The notes beneath the pieces were generated by a model that saw only the letters and a list, made by a program, of their open reading frames with translations, was not told where the DNA came from and did not search any database. Shown in pieces: positions 1-5,203 of a stretch of 5,418 nt of DNA. Every line of letters starts with the position of its first letter. Positions within the stretch are counted from its first letter, which is position 1. The position numbers and the translations under genes were made by a program. Source of the DNA: Candidatus Parvarchaeota archaeon (GTDB taxonomy: Archaea > Nanobdellota > Nanobdellia > Parvarchaeales > Parvarchaeaceae); NCBI GenBank assembly GCA_030044235.1, contig JASHWD010000078.1, forward strand, positions 1-5,418, written 5' to 3'.

Positions 1-409
1 CTTTTCTTTCGCGTCTACCAGTCCCGAGAGCGATTGCAGGTATCTCTACATTCTCTTCGATGCTTAAGTAAGGTATTAGGTTATAAGACTGAAATACAAA
101 ACCTATCTTTTTTGTTCTTAGCCTAGTAAGATCGCTGCCACTTAGCTGACTTATGTTAACACCGTCTATTAAAAGCTCACCTTTTGTAGGAAGGTCCAAT
201 GTTCCCAACAGATTTAATATAGTACTCTTTCCGCTGCCAGAAGGTCCAAGGATGCCAGCGAACTCCCCACGTTTTATTGTAAAAGAAATACCACGAAGTG
301 CAGTATAGCTGAGTGCACCAGAATTGTAAACTTTCCAAAGGCCGCGTGCTTTAATTGCGGTATCGCCTATTTGCGCGTCTGTTTTCATTTTTTGTCTGGC
401 AAATTGCAT
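1..409 (-). CDS. ABC transporter ATP-binding protein, MacB/LolD type (partial, C-terminus beyond window)
   Basis: This is the N-terminal 136 residues of an ABC ATPase, cut by the left window edge. Counting from the start at 409, it shows the Walker A motif GPSGSGKST at about residues 55-63 and the Q-loop stretch FVFQSYNLIPYLSIEENVEIP-like segment around Gln107. The spacing and the wording 'GTLDLPTKGELLIDG' and 'L(S)..DLTRLR' are typical of the MacB/LolD/FtsE-like family, which works with FtsX/MacB-type permeases to move lipoproteins, peptides or drugs. The signature motif, Walker B and any permease gene lie outside the window. In-frame ATGs occur at 427, 409 and 388. I chose 409 because a TATA-like element (434-441) is centred about 28 nt upstream, as at the other genes here. 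The 427 start would lie too close to that element, and 388 has no Shine-Dalgarno sequence and would start closer to the first conserved strand, so it stays possible. The gene is divergent from the DUF4382-like surface protein and shares its control region. Confidence 0.9.
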   Translation of the reverse strand, partial: MQFARQKMKTDAQIGDTAIKARGLWKVYNSGALSYTALRGISFTIKRGEFAGILGPSGSGKSTILNLLGTLDLPTKGELLIDGVNISQLSGSDLTRLRTKKIGFVFQSYNLIPYLSIEENVEIPAIALGTGRRERK

Positions 410-432
410 ACTGAGTAGGTGATACATGCCTT

Positions 433-442
433 GTTTAAAAAC
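433..442 (-). promoter_or_regulatory. TATA box of the ABC ATPase gene
   Basis: On the minus strand this reads GTTTTTAAAC. Its TTTTTAAA core (441 down to 434) is centred about 28 nt before the ATG at 409, implying a leader of only a few bases. A GTAGTCACC copy lies 6 bp upstream of it. The function is inferred from position and sequence. Confidence 0.6.
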
Positions 443-447
443 ATTTT

Positions 448-506
448 GGTGACTACGCTTTACTAGAAGAGAGCTCAATTTTAAGAGTAGTCACATAGTA
501 GTCACC
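448..506. promoter_or_regulatory. Candidate operator with three GTAGTCAC copies in a divergent promoter
   Basis: The octamer GTAGTCAC occurs at 487-494 and 498-505 on the plus strand, and inverted at 449-456. The outer two extend to GTAGTCACC (498-506 and 456-448). The two plus copies start 11 bp apart, about one helical turn, so they would present the same DNA face. The inverted arm is longer than the octamer: 449-460 pairs with 483-494 at 11 of 12 positions. Each outer copy ends 6 bp before a TATA-like element, one serving the ABC ATPase and the other the surface protein. This arrangement suggests one DNA-binding protein controls both genes. The regulator is unknown; nothing shows that it is the Lrp/AsnC protein encoded in this window. 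Confidence 0.6.
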
Positions 507-512
507 CGAAAC

Positions 513-520
513 TATTTAAG
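513..520 (+). promoter_or_regulatory. TATA box of the DUF4382-like surface protein gene
   Basis: TATTTAAG is centred about 26 nt before the ATG at 542, so transcription should begin at or next to the start codon (leaderless). The preceding CGAAAC is in the BRE position, and a GTAGTCACC copy adjoins it. Confidence 0.7.
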
Positions 521-541
521 AGTATAAGTATTCGAATCTAA

Positions 542-2053
542 ATGCATTTAGAGATTCGGGAAGAAGATGGAGAGAAAAAATATTATCTTTCTCATTCATA
601 TAGAGAAAATGAAAAGGTTAAGAAGATAAGAATTTATCTTGGTAGGAATCTAAACAAAAACGAATTGAACCATGCAATACAGCAGGCAAAAGACCGAATG
701 GAAAAAGAGATTGGAGAGAAGAAAGCTGTGAAGGAGCTTAATCGTTCACGTTTATTAAAAATGGGTCTTACTACAATGGTAATTCTTATATCTGTATTTG
801 TTTTATTCACGTTTCTTCACAGAGACGCCAGCACTTCCGGAAGCGTTTTAATTAGTCTTACAGACCCGGCAAACGTACCAGCAGGGACGCAGGTTCTTAA
901 TATAACTTGGTCTGCGTTAGCCGTGCAAACTGTAAGCCGCAATGGGAGTAGCTGGACGTCTGTGGGTTCGCAAGGTTCAGTGAATTTATTAGAATTGCAA
1001 AATTCTAGTTTGGGATTAGGAAGCTTTTTAGCCTCAAATGACACAAAGATAGACGCTATAAGATTCAATATAACCTCCGCTTCTATAGAAATAAATGACA
1101 CCGTTTATCCTGTATACTTAACAAGCAACCAAATAGTCTCGCAGGTATCGGGAGAACAGTCTGTGAATGATACTACAGAAGTTCTAATTGATATCTCTCC
1201 AACCGTAGTTCCAATTTTTAATTCTAATTCAACCGAATTTCTAATGACGGTTTCTGCGGAGACATGCGTTGCGCCGAGAAGCGCTGATATATCAAATGGA
1301 ATAGGTAAAATTTCAATGCTAAATCAAAGAGACATTTTTCAACTTGATTATGTTAGGGCAAATATAACTATAACTAATGTTTCACTCTCGGTTTCAGGAA
1401 ATACGACAAGTTTAATTATCGATGTAGAAGAGGAATCAAATCAGACCGTCGTCATCAATAACGTTGTATTATTAGGCAACGAATCGGTAAATTTACCAAT
1501 TATTACAAATGCAAGCGGTTTTCTTGCAAATTATAGCGCAATTATGGGTGGTGCTAATGGACCAAATGGTTTCCCACAGATTGGAAACCCGATTTGGGTC
1601 TCCGTACACAGTTCCGGAATTATGGGTTTTGGATTTGGCGGGGGCGGGCCGATTCTTAATATTAATTCCGGGGTATTGAATGGTTTTCCTATGCAAGAGA
1701 AAACTTTGATAACTCTCGGCCAGAACCAAGCGGAATTCCAAGAATTTGATTTTCTGGTGAATTCAAGTGGTAATCTATCACCGGCATCCCTTCAATGTGA
1801 ACAAAGATTTAATGGCAACCCTTATTTTGTGCAATCACCTTTTATGTCAATATGCCCTAATTATATTAATTATCTGCCTTTTTACACGGGAGATGTTCTA
1901 AAAATAAATCAGACCACGGAGTTGTCATTTAACGGAGAAATGCAGATCGGAAATGGAAATTTATTTGCTACTGCAGTCCCGGGCAATGTGTATACTATCG
2001 TTGTTCAAGGATCTTCCGGTGCGAGGGCGCAGACAACCGTAATAGCCTCTTAA
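542..2053 (+). CDS. Membrane-anchored surface protein with DUF4382-like domain
   Basis: This 503-residue protein probably has its N-terminus inside and its C-terminus outside. Residues 1-36 form a compact module with the pattern YYL-S-R-KVKK-YLG, known to me from the N-termini of other archaeal proteins such as Fic-type and HTH proteins. A charged, helical stretch follows (about 38-70), then one membrane helix at about 73-92, preceded by basic residues. Residues 99-240 resemble DUF4382: 'GSVLISLTDPA', a Trp-containing strand (SSWTSVGS), 'VNLLEL', then a long beta region. The rest is beta-rich, with a glycine run near 362-369 and a C-terminal 'AVPGNVYTIVVQG' strand like those of archaeal surface or pilin-like proteins. 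I count 18 N-X-S/T sequons, all after the helix, and three cysteines outside (242, 419, 438). The ATG at 542 fits the leaderless promoter. Its ligand or job is unknown. Divergent pairing with an ABC ATPase makes a role in envelope transport or surface assembly possible, but that is inference. Confidence 0.85.
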   Translation: MHLEIREEDGEKKYYLSHSYRENEKVKKIRIYLGRNLNKNELNHAIQQAKDRMEKEIGEKKAVKELNRSRLLKMGLTTMVILISVFVLFTFLHRDASTSGSVLISLTDPANVPAGTQVLNITWSALAVQTVSRNGSSWTSVGSQGSVNLLELQNSSLGLGSFLASNDTKIDAIRFNITSASIEINDTVYPVYLTSNQIVSQVSGEQSVNDTTEVLIDISPTVVPIFNSNSTEFLMTVSAETCVAPRSADISNGIGKISMLNQRDIFQLDYVRANITITNVSLSVSGNTTSLIIDVEEESNQTVVINNVVLLGNESVNLPIITNASGFLANYSAIMGGANGPNGFPQIGNPIWVSVHSSGIMGFGFGGGGPILNINSGVLNGFPMQEKTLITLGQNQAEFQEFDFLVNSSGNLSPASLQCEQRFNGNPYFVQSPFMSICPNYINYLPFYTGDVLKINQTTELSFNGEMQIGNGNLFATAVPGNVYTIVVQGSSGARAQTTVIAS

Positions 2054-2076
2054 TATTTATCCAATAGTTATCAGTA

Positions 2077-2093
2077 AACTAATCATTTTAGTT
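2077..2093. terminator. Weak hairpin between convergent genes
   Basis: AACTAA (2077-2082) and TTAGTT (2088-2093) form a 6-bp inverted repeat around a 5-nt loop, in the 49-bp gap between the stop codons of the surface protein and the MFS gene. It has no clear T-tract on either strand, so a terminator role is only possible. Confidence 0.2.
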
Positions 2094-2102
2094 ATAATAC
2101 CT

Positions 2103-3260
2103 TTATCTTACATCTTTGCTGATAAAATAGAAATATGTTAAGAAAGCAACAGCAATCGTAGAAAATACGATTGAAACTGCAGCTATACTCACCACAGCAA
2201 TCGTAAATCCGCATATTAATATGCCTATTATCCCACCAACATCATAACTTACCGTTTCAAAAACGTAGAACTCGGCCATGTCGCTACGATCCCTTTCTAA
2301 GATATATCCGGACAGCCCGAGATAGGTAACAGAAATGCAGAAACTAACTAATAATAGAAGCACGATTATATAAGCACTGATGCTTAAAAGTAAAGAAGTA
2401 GAAAGCATTACAATTATCGATAGAATTGTTGAATATATTATTATATTTCTTTTTTTACGTCTTTTGTAAACTCTGCTAGCCAAGAGGCTGCCAAATCCAA
2501 ATGGAAGGCATATCACTCCGTATATTAATCCACCATAAAATATGTCTGCAGATCTTATAATTATTATAAGCGGAACTATTAACCAGATAGCCCATTCAAA
2601 AAAGCCGAACATGAAAGAAAAAATGGATAAGCCGGTTATAAAGTGCTTGAATCTTTTATACAAGCCAAACTCTTCTTTTAATATCGATTTAAAATTGCTC
2701 GGTTTCTTAAGACGAAACGTATTTATTGAGTTTATGTACTTAATGAAAAGAAATAGCGCAATAAGCAAAAGACTCGATACAAAAAGGAGCAGATAGTAAA
2801 CATTATAGTATTCTAAAAGCAGTCCGCCAGAGGAAGCGCCAATAAGTCCGCCGATCCCGCTTAAGCCGTACATAAGGCCCACATATTTGATTTTTACTTT
2901 TTTTATTATATTGAAGATATACGCTTCTATGGATATTTCAGTCGTAATAGAACCAGCACCAAAAAGAATCATTGAAATTAATCCTAAGGCAGAGAAAATT
3001 ACGAAGACTATCGGTGTAAGAATAAGAAGTAGAGTACCGACCGCGCCGACACTTTTGGAACGCCCATTAGCTACGTAAAAGCCAATTGGTATAGACCCTA
3101 TTATTTCTATAAGAGGAATTATCGATAATAAGAGACTTACTAAAGCATAATTATAGTTAAGTATATTTGAAAAAATTATTGGTACGGTGTACCAAAGAGC
3201 AGTTATTGCGATGTTAACTAGGATAACAACCAAAATAAGTGCTATTTCGGTGCGCTTCAT
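2103..3260 (-). CDS. MFS transporter, 12 membrane helices
   Basis: This 385-residue, very hydrophobic protein has about twelve helices in two six-helix halves (about 6-175 and 206-380), separated by a basic cytoplasmic loop (176-205). That size and layout fit the major facilitator superfamily. A degenerate motif A follows helix 2 (GFYVANGRSKSV, about 60-71) and its counterpart follows helix 8 (residues 262-271, ending in a run of Arg and Lys). Helix 5 has repeated glycines (GLSGIGGLIGASSGG), a pattern seen in many efflux-type members. The substrate cannot be read from the sequence. The frame stays open to an ATG at 3326, but I chose 3260: a strong TATA box (3281-3290) is centred 26 nt before it and would lie inside the coding region of the longer form, whose extra 22 residues (Cys-rich NNCCSCK) look unlike a protein N-terminus. 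It is divergent from the acetyltransferase and convergent with the surface protein. Confidence 0.87.
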   Translation of the reverse strand: MKRTEIALILVVILVNIAITALWYTVPIIFSNILNYNYALVSLLLSIIPLIEIIGSIPIGFYVANGRSKSVGAVGTLLLILTPIVFVIFSALGLISMILFGAGSITTEISIEAYIFNIIKKVKIKYVGLMYGLSGIGGLIGASSGGLLLEYYNVYYLLLFVSSLLLIALFLFIKYINSINTFRLKKPSNFKSILKEEFGLYKRFKHFITGLSIFSFMFGFFEWAIWLIVPLIIIIRSADIFYGGLIYGVICLPFGFGSLLASRVYKRRKKRNIIIYSTILSIIVMLSTSLLLSISAYIIVLLLLVSFCISVTYLGLSGYILERDRSDMAEFYVFETVSYDVGGIIGILICGFTIAVVSIAAVSIVFSTIAVAFLTYFYFISKDVR

Positions 3261-3280
3261 TAAGTACTTTTTCAACCAAT

Positions 3281-3290
3281 CTATATATAA
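3281..3290 (-). promoter_or_regulatory. TATA box of the MFS gene
   Basis: TTATATATAG on the minus strand is centred about 26 nt before the ATG at 3260. It is a near-ideal archaeal TATA box for a leaderless transcript, and it decides the start of the transporter. Confidence 0.8.
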
Positions 3291-3329
3291 TTTGCAAGAG
3301 CAGCAATTATTTTTAGCCAGCAACAAACG

Positions 3330-3338
3330 TTAATTAAG
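3330..3338 (+). promoter_or_regulatory. TATA box of the GNAT gene
   Basis: TTAATTAAG is centred about 25 nt before the ATG at 3359, preceded by A-rich CAAACG in the BRE position. It is back to back with the MFS promoter, about 40 bp away. Confidence 0.65.
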
Positions 3339-3358
3339 GCCACAGTCTTTAAAATTGA

Positions 3359-3808
3359 ATGGAGATTCGAGAGGCAAACATTAGTGACTTCGCTGAATTA
3401 TACAAACTAGGCGAAAATACTCCGGAGTTTAAAGTTAGCGCAACTGAGAAATTTATGGATAAAGATGAGTTTACTTGGGCTATAACCAATCCGCAGGGCG
3501 TTTTTCTGACGGCTAAAAATGAAAACAAAATTATAGGCTTCATATACGCAAATGGTAAGGACGCCGATAAACCATTCAAAAATAAGTATGCCTGCCTGGT
3601 TTATTTGGTAGTTAAAAGAGAATTTAGACGGAGGGGCCTTGCTAAGAAATTATACGACGAATGCGAAAAAAGGCTCAAGAAATTGGGAGTAACTAACATT
3701 TACGGCTGGGCGGATGACGAGGGTTCGGGGGCGATCATCAAATTCATGAAAAAACAGGGGTTTGCAGAAGGACAGAGATACGTTTGGATGGATAAGAAGA
3801 TTTTGTAA
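3359..3808 (+). CDS. GNAT-family N-acetyltransferase
   Basis: This 149-residue protein has the usual length and order of a single-domain GNAT enzyme, which transfers an acetyl group from acetyl-CoA to an amine. The N-terminal strand and helix (MEIREANISDFAELYKL) are the typical beta1-alpha1 opening. Strands around 47-64 (GVFLTAKNENKIIGFIYA) and 78-86 (ACLVYLVVK) lead into the acetyl-CoA pyrophosphate loop R90-R-R-G93-L-A95, matching the R/Q-x-x-G-x-G/A consensus, followed by helix alpha3 (KKLYDECEKRLKKLG). The C-terminal part, 'FMKKQGFAEGQRYVWMDKKI', is the familiar alpha4-beta6-beta7 end. It is cytoplasmic, having no signal or helix segment. The substrate is unknown; RimI-like protein acetylation or small-amine acetylation are both possible. 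The ATG at 3359 fits the TATA spacing, and a stop codon lies in frame just before it. The stop codon abuts that of the next, convergent gene. Confidence 0.92.
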   Translation: MEIREANISDFAELYKLGENTPEFKVSATEKFMDKDEFTWAITNPQGVFLTAKNENKIIGFIYANGKDADKPFKNKYACLVYLVVKREFRRRGLAKKLYDECEKRLKKLGVTNIYGWADDEGSGAIIKFMKKQGFAEGQRYVWMDKKIL

Positions 3809-4156
3809 TTAAGTTCTTCTAAGTTTTAGTGCTTTAAAGATAAGCAGAACAATTATCGTAATCATCAGCGCAATTGCAGCGGAGTACATTATCGAATTTG
3901 TCGCACAGTTTAACGAGAACGAATTAGTCACCAAGGTTGAATTCGTGGAGCTTGTGCTGCTGCTAGAAAGATAATTAGCTGACATTGAGCAGGAGCCGTA
4001 ATTTTGATAAACTGCAAAATATGAGACAATTGCTAGAACTACCGCTACAATAACTATTATCTGGCGAGTATGGTCTTTTTTTGGTTTGTAAGTTTTTATG
4101 TTGGCTTTTATCCCCTGCTCTTTTAGAGCTTCGTTATATTTGTCGGCCAGACTCAT
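3809..4156 (-). CDS. Small two-helix membrane protein, unknown function
   Basis: I do not recognise a family. The 115-residue protein has a basic N-terminal segment (1-31, with KTYKPKKDHTR), a first helix at about 32-50, a Ser/Thr-rich loop at 51-88, a second helix at about 89-108 and a basic tail (KALKLRRT). By the positive-inside rule both ends are cytoplasmic and the loop is outside. The loop has a serine/threonine run (64-71), one N-S-T sequon (72-74) and two cysteines (56 and 84) that bracket it and could form a disulfide. A TATA-like element (4177-4186) is centred about 26 nt before the ATG at 4156, which supports it as a real, separately transcribed gene. The regulator gene lies 58 bp upstream on the same strand, and the downstream end meets the acetyltransferase with no gap. 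Confidence 0.72.
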   Translation of the reverse strand: MSLADKYNEALKEQGIKANIKTYKPKKDHTRQIIVIVAVVLAIVSYFAVYQNYGSCSMSANYLSSSSTSSTNSTLVTNSFSLNCATNSIMYSAAIALMITIIVLLIFKALKLRRT

Positions 4157-4176
4157 ATTACAAGATGTTGTTATTT

Positions 4177-4186
4177 CTAAATAAAA
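4177..4186 (-). promoter_or_regulatory. TATA box of the two-helix protein gene
   Basis: TTTTATTTAG on the minus strand is centred about 26 nt before the ATG at 4156, in the 58-bp gap after the regulator gene. This implies an independent leaderless transcript, though read-through from the regulator is not excluded. Confidence 0.55.
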
Positions 4187-4214
4187 CTATAGTTGCCATT
4201 AATTATCAAAGCAA

Positions 4215-4646
4215 TTACAATTCCGTGTGTCTCATTACAAATAGAGAATGGGTCCTGTTGACATTTGGCATAGCTTGTACAGAATCCATTATGAAGGTCG
4301 TCAGCTCCTCCTTGTTTCCGCGTAGTATAAGCACAAAATCCCAGTCTCCCGTTACAGCATATAGATCGGAAATAAGCGCAGATTTTTGCATCTCGTCTTC
4401 AAAGACTTTTACATCTTTTGCGTTAGTTTTATTCAATGATACAAGCATTATCGCTGAACCATGGTTACTAGTCTGTTCATAGTTCATCGCTACACGCATT
4501 CCCTTAATGAAACCTGCCTTTTTCAGCTTATTTAAATGGTAATAAACGGTAGATTTTGGTATTTTAAACTCTTGAGCCACTTTATTGACATCATCCCCAT
4601 GCCTAAGCGAATTAAGTATTTTTGAGTCTTTGTCCTTAATTTTCAT
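4215..4646 (-). CDS. Lrp/AsnC-family transcriptional regulator
   Basis: The 143 residues match the normal length and two-domain plan of Lrp/AsnC proteins, DNA-binding dimers or octamers that sense amino acids or other small molecules. The N-terminal winged helix-turn-helix is clear: 'DSKILNSLRHG' (7-17), 'NKVAQEFKIPKSTVYYHLNKL' (helix-turn-recognition helix, about 21-41), then the wing 'KKAGFIKGMRV'. The C-terminal RAM ligand-binding/oligomerisation domain spans about 64-140 and includes the typical 'VTGDWDFVLIL' segment (98-108), with the conserved Gly-x-x-Asp turn. The recognition helix has a 'STVYYHLNKL' form, as in archaeal members. The ATG at 4646 fits a TATA box about 27 nt upstream. 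The gene is divergent from the ATP synthase operon; family members are often autoregulatory and could affect that neighbour, but no target can be assigned from sequence. Confidence 0.92.
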   Translation of the reverse strand: MKIKDKDSKILNSLRHGDDVNKVAQEFKIPKSTVYYHLNKLKKAGFIKGMRVAMNYEQTSNHGSAIMLVSLNKTNAKDVKVFEDEMQKSALISDLYAVTGDWDFVLILRGNKEELTTFIMDSVQAMPNVNRTHSLFVMRHTEL

Positions 4647-4668
4647 ACGATTTTACTCTATTATTGTA

Positions 4669-4678
4669 ATTTTTATAG
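4669..4678 (-). promoter_or_regulatory. TATA box of the Lrp/AsnC gene
   Basis: CTATAAAAAT on the minus strand is centred about 27 nt before the ATG at 4646, again giving an almost leaderless transcript. Confidence 0.65.
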
Positions 4679-4695
4679 TTTAAATACTTTTAATT

Positions 4696-4737
4696 CGTAA
4701 TAATTTCAATTTTTACATGAGTAAGTAATATTTACGG
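4696..4737. promoter_or_regulatory. Cluster of GTAA/TTAC half-sites, possible Lrp-type binding region
   Basis: Five GTAA or TTAC half-sites fall within 42 bp. They include the inverted repeats TTAC-ATGA-GTAA (4713-4724) and GTAA-TAT-TTAC (4725-4735), and a wider pair CGTAA (4696-4700)/TTACG (4733-4737). The cluster lies just upstream of the regulator's TATA box, where autoregulatory Lrp sites could be placed. The DNA is AT-rich, so chance is a real alternative. Confidence 0.3.
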
Positions 4738-4785
4738 TATGCATCGATTCGTCTTAGGTTAGGCGTTTTGAGACTTTATTGGCAG

Positions 4786-4822
4786 GTCATAAAATTCAGT
4801 CGGATTAATGTCATAAAACTCA
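4786..4822. repeat. 13-bp direct repeat GTCATAAAAyTCA
   Basis: GTCATAAAATTCA (4786-4798) and GTCATAAAACTCA (4810-4822) match at 12 of 13 positions and start 24 bp apart, close to two helical turns. They lie in the middle of the intergenic region. A paired protein-binding site is one reading; its role is unknown. Confidence 0.45.
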
Positions 4823-4940
4823 TCAAGACCTTGAAAACTAATTGTCTGCCTATTTCATTTTAGCACAGCAAATTTTATTTTTGAGTGATTTGTTAGAGGA
4901 ATATATTAAATTTAGGTTTATTGTAAACGCAACCAGGCTA

Positions 4941-4956
4941 AAAAAGTTTATATATA
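4941..4956 (+). promoter_or_regulatory. BRE and TATA box of the ATP synthase operon
   Basis: A purine run AAAAAG (4941-4946) precedes TTTATATATA (4947-4956). The TATA core is centred about 25 nt before the ATG at 4976, so the K mRNA should be leaderless. It is among the best promoter matches in the window, fitting a highly expressed ring subunit. Confidence 0.8.
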
Positions 4957-4975
4957 CGTAAAAACTATATTTTAA

Positions 4976-5200
4976 ATGGCAACTGCAGACCCATACACAG
5001 TTATTGCTGCGGCTATAGCTATCGCAGGTGGATTGATAGGTACCGGTCTTGCTCAGCAAGGTATCGGTGCGGCAGGTATGGGTATAATCGCAGAAAAGCC
5101 AGAGAAATTTGGACAGGTACTATTTTTCTTCGTAATACCAGAAACACTTTGGATAATAGGTTTTGTCCTAGGTCTTATACTTTTGTTACAGATTCTTTAA
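4976..5200 (+). CDS. atpK: A-type ATP synthase subunit K (membrane rotor ring)
   Basis: This 74-residue hairpin protein is the proteolipid that forms the rotor ring of the archaeal A-type ATP synthase and carries the coupling ion through the membrane. Helix 1 spans about 7-39 and is glycine/alanine-rich (AIAGGLIGTGLAQQGIGAAG). A short polar loop, 'AEKPEKFGQ' (39-47), faces the stalk. Helix 2 (about 47-73) carries the essential ion-binding carboxylate, Glu56, in 'VIPETLWIIG', the expected P-E-T context. Gln27/28 in helix 1 and Thr57 could contribute to an ion site, but the Tyr often found five residues after the Glu (LPETQAIYG-like) is Ile61 here, so H+ versus Na+ cannot be decided. The length is that of a single-hairpin subunit. 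It starts the operon, and the E gene follows after 3 bp. Confidence 0.95.
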   Translation: MATADPYTVIAAAIAIAGGLIGTGLAQQGIGAAGMGIIAEKPEKFGQVLFFFVIPETLWIIGFVLGLILLLQIL

Positions 5201-5203
5201 ACC

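Larger units (their letters stand above)
4647..4975. other. Divergent intergenic region (329 bp), no gene found
   Basis: It separates the Lrp/AsnC gene from the ATP synthase operon. It holds the TATA boxes of both genes, a cluster of GTAA/TTAC half-sites near the regulator end and a 13-bp direct repeat in the middle. Possible starts on the plus strand (for example 4717, 4740 and 4808) meet stops within a few codons. I see no tRNA, riboswitch or CRISPR. The length is unusual next to the other gaps here (49-132 bp), so a small RNA or extended regulatory region is possible. Confidence 0.6.

Noticed and set aside
817..1101. Minus-strand open frame inside the surface protein gene
   Set aside because: It is antisense to a well-supported 503-residue gene, has no promoter in the usual place and no family likeness.
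3261..3326. N-terminal extension of the MFS frame up to an ATG at 3326
   Set aside because: The segment holds the strong TATA box (3281-3290) centred 26 nt before the ATG at 3260, and its Cys-rich translation does not look like a transporter N-terminus.
3924..3932. TTAGTCACC, one base from the operator element GTAGTCACC
   Set aside because: It lies inside the two-helix protein gene with no TATA box at the matching spacing, so it is probably coincidental.
4790..4832. Possible C/D-box guide RNA on the minus strand (a TGATGA and a CTGA near the direct repeat)
   Set aside because: The boxes are about 20 nt apart, with no convincing D'/C' pair and no terminal stem, so chance in AT-rich DNA is likelier.
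4781..4850. GGCAG/CTGCC and AGGTC/GACCT inverted pairs that could form a structured RNA
   Set aside because: The 5-bp stems are far apart and not part of one continuous helix, so they give no real support for an RNA gene.
4850..5059. Minus-strand open frame overlapping the start of the subunit K gene
   Set aside because: It overlaps a certain gene and its promoter, and its translation shows no recognisable protein features.
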